From the NCBI RefSeq assembly GCF_004331995.1, contig NZ_SJDT01000006.1, positions 1 to 64,000 of the forward strand: a stretch of DNA of 64,000 bases. The letters are read 5' to 3'. The notes below the pieces were generated by a model that was not told the origin of the DNA, did not search any database, and saw only the letters and a list, made by a program, of their open reading frames with translations. Each line of letters begins with the position of its first letter. The first letter of the stretch is position 1. The DNA comes from Arcanobacterium bovis. GTDB taxonomy: Bacteria > Actinomycetota > Actinomycetes > Actinomycetales > Actinomycetaceae. Below, piece after piece: positions 18,877 through 27,314 of this stretch. Position numbers and translations under genes: made by a program.

Positions 18877-21800
18877 GGTCCGAGTCAGTTGCATAATCCC
18901 TGATAGACTTGGCAGGATTGCGCACAATCAGATAATTAAGCTGGGAATCAGTTACCTAACTCCCTGATAGACTTGGTATGAGGAGTGGGAGACTGAGCGC
19001 ACGGCTGGGAATCAGTTACCTAACTCCCTGATAGACTTGCGGCTGGCGCTGCAGCCTTAATCTCTGAGCTGGGAATCAGTTACCTAACTCCCTGATAGAC
19101 TTGTTTTTTCTGGTAAGGGTAGAGCGATAGCGCTGGGAATCAGTTACCTAACTCCCTGATAGACTTGGATTTCAAGATCATAGGCGTAGTAACAGGCTGG
19201 GAATCAGTTACCTAACTCCCTGATAGACTTGTACTCGCCGAGTATCGCTGCGTAGTTCTGCTGGGAATCAGTTACCTAACTCCCTGATAGACTTGGCGCT
19301 GATCTCGCTGCCGGATTCGGTGGGCTGGGAATCAGTTACCTAACTCCCTGATAGACTTGAATCCGTCTACCGCGCGCTCCAAATTCTGCTGGGAATCAGT
19401 TACCTAACTCCCTGATAGACTTGCCAGCGCTGCACGGTAGGCTGTGTAACGGCTGGGAATCAGTTACCTAACTCCCTGATAGACTTGATCGCTAAATTTT
19501 TAGGAATGAATCAGAGCTGGGAATCAGTTACCTAACTCCCTGATAGACTTGGCTAGTTTACGCAACTCCTCTTCAATAGGCTGGGAATCAGTTACCTAAC
19601 TCCCTGATAGACTTGGATACGTCACAGTAAAGGTATTCTGTACCGCTGGGAATCAGTTACCTAACTCCCTGATAGACTTGTACTCTCGTTTATTTCCAGC
19701 AGCAGCCAGCTGGGAATCAGTTACCTAACTCCCTGATAGACTTGGTGTACAGTTATAAGCTATACGGCGTGTCGCTGGGAATCAGTTACCTAACTCCCTG
19801 ATAGACTTGCTGCGCGGCAGGTAGGTCAAGAAGCCGTTGCTGGGAATCAGTTACCTAACTCCCTGATAGACTTGCGGCACTTCGTCAGGTAAAACAGCTA
19901 AGGCTGGGAATCAGTTACCTAACTCCCTGATAGACTTGTCTAGCCTACTCTACCGCTGGTGGGGCAGCTGGGAATCAGTTACCTAACTCCCTGATAGACT
20001 TGCGAACGTGTTTTAATTTCATGGGCTCTGGCTGGGAATCAGTTACCTAACTCCCTGATAGACTTGGCTTTGACCTGCTCAAGAATCGAAGTAAGCTGGG
20101 AATCAGTTACCTAACTCCCTGATAGACTTGAATGTAAAAAATATGATTATTCAACCTAGCTGGGAATCAGTTACCTAACTCCCTGATAGACTTGGCGCGG
20201 GCATTCCTCCCTCGAGCGATTCGCTGGGAATCAGTTACCTAACTCCCTGATAGACTTGTCGTTGTCATTCTCCCGCGTCGCGGCACGCTGGGAATCAGTT
20301 ACCTAACTCCCTGATAGACTTGAGAACAGAAAAGGAACATTTGCAAGAAAGCTGGGAATCAGTTACCTAACTCCCTGATAGACTTGTACGTGATCGACCA
20401 CCCCAACCAGATCAAGCTGGGAATCAGTTACCTAACTCCCTGATAGACTTGACAATCGCCGAACGCATCACCGACAACGGCTGGGAATCAGTTACCTAAC
20501 TCCCTGATAGACTTGTCATCACCGCTCTTAAGATCGGGGACATGCTGGGAATCAGTTACCTAACTCCCTGATAGACTTGCGCTTGCGCCGAGTTTTGCAC
20601 GCCTTTAGCTGGGAATCAGTTACCTAACTCCCTGATAGACTTGCCGAGCTTTGATATGAACGATTTTCGAAGCTGGGAATCAGTTACCTAACTCCCTGAT
20701 AGACTTGCATCGGATCGAGCATGGTGAAGACTGTTGCTGGGAATCAGTTACCTAACTCCCTGATAGACTTGCGCATGACCGCGTTGTGATGCGCGGCTCG
20801 CTGGGAATCAGTTACCTAACTCCCTGATAGACTTGGCGACGCAGGCGTCAGCTGCAACGCATTGCTGGGAATCAGTTACCTAACTCCCTGATAGACTTGT
20901 TCATCACTAGTGCTGGCAGTCCTACGTGCTGGGAATCAGTTACCTAACTCCCTGATAGACTTGTTAATTAAAATGTGGATTGGTGTTAAAGGCTGGGAAT
21001 CAGTTACCTAACTCCCTGATAGACTTGAACGTTGATTACATTCGCACAGAAAACAGCTGGGAATCAGTTACCTAACTCCCTGATAGACTTGGTGCCGCGT
21101 AGAGTCGGATAGCGAAAACGCTGGGAATCAGTTACCTAACTCCCTGATAGACTTGACTCTAACATTAGCAATCGTAGAGGTAAGCTGGGAATCAGTTACC
21201 TAACTCCCTGATAGACTTGGTCTGGTTTTCCCGGACAGCTAGATGGGGCTGGGAATCAGTTACCTAACTCCCTGATAGACTTGCCGGAAAATCCGGTTTG
21301 CAAGCCTTCGAGCTGGGAATCAGTTACCTAACTCCCTGATAGACTTGCTGGAAATACTCACGCCCACCATTCGTGGCTGGGAATCAGTTACCTAACTCCC
21401 TGATAGACTTGTTTTTTGAAAGGAAACCATCATGAGCATGCTGGGAATCAGTTACCTAACTCCCTGATAGACTTGAAAGACAGACACACAGTATTACAGC
21501 TGGGCTGGGAATCAGTTACCTAACTCCCTGATAGACTTGGATACCTGCGGCGAAGTCACCGTGCCAAGCTGGGAATCAGTTACCTAACTCCCTGATAGAC
21601 TTGCCAACGACTCAGACAAGCACTCCAAGACGCTGGGAATCAGTTACCTAACTCCCTGATAGACTTGTCATCAGAGGTATTCCACAGGTCATAGGGCTGG
21701 GAATCAGTTACCTAACTCCCTGATAGACTTGCGTATGCGACGCCAATACCCGAAATAACGCTGGGAATCAGTTACCTAACTCCCTGATAGACTTGCTCAG

Positions 21801-22500
21801 GCTGGGTATGACTACACTGCTGTGCTGGGAATCAGTTACCTAACTCCCTGATAGACTTGGGACAAGACTGGTACGTCATATTTTAATGCTGGGAATCAGT
21901 TACCTAACTCCCTGATAGACTTGCCGTGGTCTGCGCGATGCCAATAAACAAGCTGGGAATCAGTTACCTAACTCCCTGATAGACTTGCTGGCAACTTGAC
22001 CAGTAGCGTAAACGAGCTGGGAATCAGTTACCTAACTCCCTGATAGACTTGCGGAACGAGACGCTCAAGCGCATCAGATGCTGGGAATCAGTTACCTAAC
22101 TCCCTGATAGACTTGTCGTGCTTATAGTGGTAATCCGAATGACCGCTGGGAATCAGTTACCTAACTCCCTGATAGACTTGTTGACGCGCTCGAATGGAAT
22201 GAGAAAGCGCTGGGAATCAGTTACCTAACTCCCTGATAGACTTGCCACGCTTGGCAGTGCGTAAATCGATTCGCTGGGAATCAGTTACCTAACTCCCTGA
22301 TAGACTTGTTGACGCGCTCGAATGGAATGAGAAAGCGCTGGGAATCAGTTACCTAACTCCCTGATAGACTTGAATCAGATTTAGGGGAGGAAGGATCATG
22401 GCTGGGAATCAGTTACCTAACTCCCTGATAGACTTGAAGAGTTTTGACACTCTTATGTCGTCTGGCTGGGAATCAGTTACCTAACTCCCTGATAGACTTG
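18877..22500 (+). CRISPR. Type II-C CRISPR array: 56 intact repeats, one degenerate repeat, 56 spacers
   Basis: The 36-nt repeat starts GCTGGGAATCAGTTACC and ends CCCTGATAGACTTG. Intact repeats run from 18940-18975 to 22465-22500 and appear identical. A degenerate repeat at 18877-18911 has lost its 5' half but keeps the last ~15 nt exactly. I count 51 spacers of 28 nt and five of 29 nt. Two spacers are identical (22181-22208 and 22309-22336). The repeat closely resembles the published Corynebacterium diphtheriae II-C repeat in the same orientation, so crRNAs read on the plus strand toward cas2. The repeat end contains an extended -10 (TGATAGACT), so each repeat may carry a promoter, as in Neisseria II-C arrays. 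crRNA would then start about five bases into each spacer. Confidence 0.97.
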
Positions 22501-22512
22501 AGGAGAGTTAGA

Positions 22513-22547
22513 AAATGGCGCCAGAAAGCCACTTTCTGGCGCCATTT
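22513..22547. terminator. Bidirectional terminator between CRISPR array and cas2
   Basis: A perfect 16-bp stem (22513-22528 and 22532-22547) has a three-base loop, with AAAT/ATTT ends suiting both directions. It lies 12 bp after the last repeat and 3 bp before the cas2 stop. This supports array transcription on the plus strand toward the cas genes. Confidence 0.88.
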
Positions 22548-22550
22548 CAA

Positions 22551-22871
22551 TCAAAAAATCATCAATTGTTCGGGTTCTGGATCGGGAAGTTCTTCATGAT
22601 GATTGGAAAAACGGATAGCTTTTGCCCACTGCTTATCCGTCAAATGGTAGATACGAACTTCGCCACCGACGGGTAGATTCGCTTTAATCGCTTTGACGAG
22701 TCGAGTGCCAATGAGTCCGGTAGGGGAATAGTGGGCATAAACGCTATATTGAACCCGGGAAAAACCTATATCTAGCAGGGAGTTTCTGAAACGTGAGTAC
22801 TCCCGTTTGTCTTGCGCTGTTTTGGTTGGAAGATCAAACATGACAACGCACCACATTGGTTCACTCGCCAT
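22551..22871 (-). CDS. cas2: CRISPR-associated endoribonuclease/adaptation protein Cas2
   Basis: This 106-residue protein has the Cas2 ferredoxin-like fold. The first strand, MWCVVMFDLP, carries the conserved aspartate, followed by KREYSRFRNSLLDIGFSRVQYSVYAHY and the later strand EVRIYHLTD. It forms the Cas1-Cas2 integrase that inserts new spacers. It overlaps cas1 by 11 bp, so cas9-cas1-cas2 form one tightly packed minus-strand operon. Confidence 0.96.
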   Translation of the reverse strand: MASEPMWCVVMFDLPTKTAQDKREYSRFRNSLLDIGFSRVQYSVYAHYSPTGLIGTRLVKAIKANLPVGGEVRIYHLTDKQWAKAIRFSNHHEELPDPEPEQLMIF

Positions 22872-23802
22872 CGTAGATCCCGAGCGTTAGTGTGGGTTTC
22901 CACACATTTATAGAGAGCTTATTGATATCGCCTTCTAGGTATTGACCGTAATGTTGTGCCAGATTTACTAGTTCCGCAGGAATTGAGTTTCCGCTTTCGC
23001 CGAAACTATCGCCGGCAACTTGGACTAACTCTTTTCGAGCTTCTTTGGAGTCGATCGATTCGTTGCACAACGTTGATGCTACGCATGCGTCAATGGCAGG
23101 ACGGAAAGGCTCTATGAGGTCGTCCGCAAGATTGAAGTTATTTGATCGCCCGCGATGAAACATCCCTAGTGCTGGAGTGAGCCCAGCAGAGAGCACTGCT
23201 CTCATTGCATGGCCGCGCAGCACGGTGTATCCATAATCGAGCAAAGCGTTTGATGTAAATACGTCATCTCGCACGCCGGGTTGACGACGAAACCCTTCGT
23301 CGCCCCACAAAGAACTCCAATAGATTCTAGCTGCTTGTCCCTCATTATTGGACGAATCGCCTGATTTTAATTCCTTAGCAAGTCTACGTAGCAATCCTGC
23401 GTTTGGTCTTCTACAGAAGTCTAGTACGTTCGCCTGTCCGAGGATTTTGGCCTTAACCACGCTTGCCCACGCAGATTTACGCCGTGGCAATGAGCTTTCC
23501 ATCTGTGCAATCTGCCTAGCACCAACCCTGCTGTGTTCACTCCAAGCATAAGCACCACCAATTGGTACGCCTTTCCAGTCACAGAAGATCACCGAAACAT
23601 CGTCTCCAAATAACCGGTGAAGCGCACCAGCCGAAAAACGTGTGTTTACACCGATAAAAACGATTCCAACGTCAGCAGTAGGAACCCTAACGGCATCGCC
23701 GCCGTCAGGCGTAATAAGGAGAGATCCTCGATCAGGCGAAACCTTCCCTTGAAAGCTTGAAAAATCGAGGATCCTCCATTGCTCCGCATTTAGGCGTGCC
23801 AT
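22861..23802 (-). CDS. cas1: CRISPR-associated endonuclease Cas1 (type II)
   Basis: Cas1 is the integrase that cuts and joins new spacers at the array. The 313-residue protein shows the conserved metal-binding residues Glu154 (SNNEGQAARIYW), His216 (LGMFHRGRSNNFNLADDL) and Glu231 (LIEPFRP). It overlaps the 3' end of cas9 by 13 bp and cas2 by 11 bp. No csn2 or cas4 is present, consistent with type II-C. Confidence 0.96.
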   Translation of the reverse strand: MARLNAEQWRILDFSSFQGKVSPDRGSLLITPDGGDAVRVPTADVGIVFIGVNTRFSAGALHRLFGDDVSVIFCDWKGVPIGGAYAWSEHSRVGARQIAQMESSLPRRKSAWASVVKAKILGQANVLDFCRRPNAGLLRRLAKELKSGDSSNNEGQAARIYWSSLWGDEGFRRQPGVRDDVFTSNALLDYGYTVLRGHAMRAVLSAGLTPALGMFHRGRSNNFNLADDLIEPFRPAIDACVASTLCNESIDSKEARKELVQVAGDSFGESGNSIPAELVNLAQHYGQYLEGDINKLSINVWKPTLTLGIYDGE

Positions 23803-26800
23803 GATTCTGGAAGGCCGTGTTTCGAGTGCGTTCGTGGAACACCAAGTGCGCTCCTCCTAATGACATGAGGACTTCCGTATTGACAGATAACGTTGATTGC
23901 AGGAAACCAACCACCGCCGTCAATAATTTTGTACGAACTTTCGCAATGTTGATCTTTTAATCCTTCTGCTGAGAGCATTGCAGGACGTAATCTGAGTCTT
24001 GCATTCGAATAGAACCCAGCCACCCTAAATCTATTCTGACCTGGGAAATCATCCAACATTTCCTTTATCTGTCCAGAAATTAGTTTCGGATTGCTAATAT
24101 CAATAACCATCTCATCACCAGCTACCAGCCAACCGAGGTATTCAGCTGTGCCGTCCGCCAGCGCCTTTCGAATCTTCGGTTCAGCAGCGCGTATTGAGAT
24201 GCTTTGTGGCTTGAGTTCCACGTTGAAGAGATCCTCACCGCGGTGCGAGATTAAATCGCACATGAATACGCGAACCATCGCAAAAACTGGCTTCTTTCCA
24301 TTGATACGGTAGACACGTGCGTGATGAATAGTATTGCCAATTTCTGCATAGCCTCCACGAACAGCAATAGCAGCTGCTCCTGTGCCGAAAATACCCACAG
24401 TATCTTTCGCTGTGAAGTACTCATTCTTTACCCGAATCTGGCGTGTGTCGTTTTCCGGTAAGCCAGTTTTCGCATCAAAATCTTCGCAGCGTGTGAGCGC
24501 ACACCACAGAGCTTCACTTGAGGCGCGGTCAATTTCAGTTGTTGTCCATGCCGAGCCGACTTCCTTATAAGTCAACTTTCGAATGCTATCGTCGTGAGCT
24601 CGTCCGTTCCCGAGCCCGAGCCGTAGATTCTCCATAACAGGAATGGAGTCCGTTGCTAGCGCGTCATTAAACAAGAAAGATAGCCGATCCATCTTATTTA
24701 TCCATTCGCCAAAGCTCTGCTTAGCTCCATCAAATCGTCCGCGGTATTCTTTCCATGTTTCAGCCTTGCGAAGCATCCGCTCGGTATCTCGGAGGTTGAT
24801 ACGCTCAGCAAGTGTTTTCGAGATACCAGGAGACATTAATGCAATAGTAGCCGCATCCATCGCATGATGACGCCGATCCAAGCGAGTCTTGCCGCCGCCG
24901 CCAATCATCTCAACGCGATCTTCAAAACCTGATGCTTTACGAGCTTGTGCAGTAATTTTTCCTTGATATACTCCTACCTTTGAGTTGGGGTTTTCCTGTT
25001 TGAGGAAATACTCAATGCGGTGGCGGAGCTCGTTAGCCATCCAGGCAACAGATTCCATTGACCGGTTATCGAGTTCAGGATCCTCACTTGTGCGTGACAG
25101 GCGGTCTATTACATCTTTCTTGAAATTGTTCCACTGCTTGGTGCTCAATCCTTCTTCATAGTGCCAATGCTTAACACGATCAACCGCCTTTGCAAGTGTG
25201 ATTTCTGGGTTAGGATTTTGTTGCGCCCAGACTCGGAACGGGATGTTGCCCTTCGAGCGGTTGCATGAGATACAGACTGCCGCCAAGTTATTACGCGTAT
25301 TGGTCGAACCCACGCCTTTGCGTGGAACAATATGATCCATTTCGCAGTCGTTCATTGAAATTTGGGCGCCACAATATGCGCACTGGCAGTTTTGGCGTTT
25401 TACTGCAAGGTATCGGGTTATATCGGACTTTCGCACGCGCCCTGAACCTTGATCAGCATGGATCTGCTCAACGATGTTACGGTTTCGCTCAGCTCTCTTG
25501 CCGTTTTCACGTTCATATTCGCGCGCCATTTTTTCCGACACGAAGCCGTCACGCATATGCTCAATATTGACGACGTTCGGGTAGCCAAATTCTTTTATAG
25601 CACTCGTCAGCCACCGGTTGACGATCTTCAATACTCGATCGACGCCCGGATTTCCAACTGGCAAGCCGATGGGATCAGCGGATGGTTTCCATGAATCGTC
25701 GACTCCAAACTCTGCTTTGCGTGCCTCATGAAGATCTATACCTTCGTTAAGCATGCGATTTGTCAAGCGCGTCAACGAGTCCACAGAGTACGCGGCACGG
25801 CCAGCCGGCAAGTCGACCCCACTGAGCTCTTCTAACTCTTTATCAGATAATCCTGCGAGGAAACTCTGCGCTGCTTCAGCTCCATCAGCATCGTCTTCGA
25901 GAATGTCCGCGTTGGACATCAACGCAATTAATGCTGCGCGCTCGTCTTCAGAAGCGTCTTGCCACCATAGTGACAGAGCCTTAGGTTTTGCTTTAACAAT
26001 CCGCTGGTTCGTCACGTTAACAGGAGGTTTTGCATAAGGACGTTCGCCATCAGGTCCTTCTTTTGCAGTTCCTTCCAAATTATCGCGGACGACGCCGAGC
26101 AGTTCTGCTACGTCCGTCCATGTTACGGCGTCGTCACTAGAAGCTTCCATAAGGAATTCCACCACTTTTAGACGCTCGTCTTTGGTGAGCGAACGTGTGG
26201 TTCCGGCGTCTTCACGAATACGCAGGTTCGCTACAACTGACACGATGCGATACTTTTGGAAAGCGGGGTGCGCTTTTTCTGCGCGGGGGAGATGATGTTG
26301 GCCTGGTAGTTCATCTTTTCCTGTGCGAGACGCTGCGCTACCCACTGGTGATTTTGCATCGAATACTACATCGATGATGTCATTGATGTCTTCTGTTGAT
26401 ATGCCCTGTTTTGCGGCAATCTTCCGTAGTTCATTTGCGTTGTCAGATTGACGGAGTTTGCCTCCGAGAATGCCGCCCTCGCCACGTACTTTCGTATAGT
26501 CCGCAATCATATCGGCGATGATTTCGGCTGGAGTGGCATCTTCGTCAGGCATAACGCCGTTGTATTCAGTAAGTCGTTCCTTTAATTTCTTGAACTCTTC
26601 AGAATCCGCAGCGGGCAAATGCAGTGACTTCACACTTGCGTACGGGCTGCGCCATCCGCGGTGCCTTGCCATATGGCGAAGTGTGATAGAAAGCGCTGAA
26701 GGGAATTCATCAGCAGGCAGCTCTTCACGAGCAAGTTTGGCGCGAATATGCCAAGGAGCGTGAGGGTCAGCGATTTCTTCGAGATTTATGATTGGGTATC

Positions 26801-27077
26801 CCTTTGCTGTAAGGAAATCGTCCAATGCGCGGAGTCTTTGCTTACGACGCCGATATAGGCGTCGTGTACGTCGTGCAACGCCGCTTGTGGCCAGTCGTGT
26901 AATTGCTTTCTTACGCTGCTCTGGATCTACGCCAGAATCATGCACATAAACAACAGAATTTAGGATTCGAGTCGGAAGGCCATTCTCGCCGATCTCGAGT
27001 GCACATAAACCAACAGAGTTCGTTCCAACGTCAACGCCGACGTTATAATTCATTGTCTTCATACAACTATTATTCAC
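23790..27077 (-). CDS. cas9: CRISPR-associated endonuclease Cas9, type II-C
   Basis: This 1095-residue RNA-guided DNA endonuclease has RuvC-I YNVGVDVGTNSVGL (Asp16), an arginine-rich bridge helix (residues ~69-84) and RuvC-II VNIEHMR (Glu506). The HNH domain carries DHIVP (Asp581, His582) and Asn606, with a zinc site Cys566/Cys569/Cys602/Cys605. RuvC-III is DRRHHAMDAATIAL. Length and catalytic spacing match Actinomyces naeslundii Cas9 (about 1101 residues, Asp17 and His582). All nuclease residues are intact. The frame opens at GTG 27077; ATG 27062 or 27053 are equally possible since none has a clear Shine-Dalgarno sequence. It is the first gene of the cas operon, with the tracrRNA gene just upstream on the same strand. 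Confidence 0.97.
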   Translation of the reverse strand: MNNSCMKTMNYNVGVDVGTNSVGLCALEIGENGLPTRILNSVVYVHDSGVDPEQRKKAITRLATSGVARRTRRLYRRRKQRLRALDDFLTAKGYPIINLEEIADPHAPWHIRAKLAREELPADEFPSALSITLRHMARHRGWRSPYASVKSLHLPAADSEEFKKLKERLTEYNGVMPDEDATPAEIIADMIADYTKVRGEGGILGGKLRQSDNANELRKIAAKQGISTEDINDIIDVVFDAKSPVGSAASRTGKDELPGQHHLPRAEKAHPAFQKYRIVSVVANLRIREDAGTTRSLTKDERLKVVEFLMEASSDDAVTWTDVAELLGVVRDNLEGTAKEGPDGERPYAKPPVNVTNQRIVKAKPKALSLWWQDASEDERAALIALMSNADILEDDADGAEAAQSFLAGLSDKELEELSGVDLPAGRAAYSVDSLTRLTNRMLNEGIDLHEARKAEFGVDDSWKPSADPIGLPVGNPGVDRVLKIVNRWLTSAIKEFGYPNVVNIEHMRDGFVSEKMAREYERENGKRAERNRNIVEQIHADQGSGRVRKSDITRYLAVKRQNCQCAYCGAQISMNDCEMDHIVPRKGVGSTNTRNNLAAVCISCNRSKGNIPFRVWAQQNPNPEITLAKAVDRVKHWHYEEGLSTKQWNNFKKDVIDRLSRTSEDPELDNRSMESVAWMANELRHRIEYFLKQENPNSKVGVYQGKITAQARKASGFEDRVEMIGGGGKTRLDRRHHAMDAATIALMSPGISKTLAERINLRDTERMLRKAETWKEYRGRFDGAKQSFGEWINKMDRLSFLFNDALATDSIPVMENLRLGLGNGRAHDDSIRKLTYKEVGSAWTTTEIDRASSEALWCALTRCEDFDAKTGLPENDTRQIRVKNEYFTAKDTVGIFGTGAAAIAVRGGYAEIGNTIHHARVYRINGKKPVFAMVRVFMCDLISHRGEDLFNVELKPQSISIRAAEPKIRKALADGTAEYLGWLVAGDEMVIDISNPKLISGQIKEMLDDFPGQNRFRVAGFYSNARLRLRPAMLSAEGLKDQHCESSYKIIDGGGWFPAINVICQYGSPHVIRRSALGVPRTHSKHGLPESWHA

Positions 27078-27133
27078 AATATCTTTTGCAAATGTGTGAC
27101 TTTTGTAAGGTAAGTTGTTGAATATCTGATCGG

Positions 27134-27229
27134 AAATGCAAATCGGGCGCCCATGGCGCCCGATTAAGCAATAAATGCTTTTAGCATTCGACTACGCAAA
27201 CGTGGCGTAGCTTACTGAGAATCAGTTAT
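27134..27229 (-). ncRNA. tracrRNA of the type II-C system
   Basis: Read on the minus strand, TAACTGATTCTCAG (27228-27215) is complementary to the repeat start CTGGGAATCAGTTA, giving a 14-15 bp duplex with one or two G-U pairs. It is followed by stem CTACGC/GCGTAG, stem AATGC/GCATT, and a terminator stem of 11 bp (27165-27155 with 27151-27141). The predicted start, near 27229, is set by the promoter immediately upstream. The predicted RNA is ~95 nt. The anti-repeat lies at its very 5' end, so no long precursor duplex is needed. The 3' end is approximate because the U-tract is weak. Confidence 0.88.
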
Positions 27230-27235
27230 GGATCA

Positions 27236-27265
27236 ATCATAAGTTCGAATACTTTGAATTGTCAA
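27236..27265 (-). promoter_or_regulatory. tracrRNA promoter
   Basis: On the minus strand, a consensus -35 TTGACA (27265-27260) and -10 TATGAT (27241-27236) are spaced by 18 bp. This is one of the strongest sigma-70-type promoters in the window. The predicted start is about seven bases on, at A27229, just at the anti-repeat. Confidence 0.85.
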
Positions 27266-27314
27266 CTGTTTTCTGTATTGATTTGTGAAATATTAAATCG
27301 CGAGGCCAGCATGG

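Noticed and set aside
18877-22500. CRISPR array transcribed on the minus strand together with cas genes
   Set aside because: The tracrRNA anti-repeat pairs with plus-strand repeats, and a terminator separates cas2 from the array.
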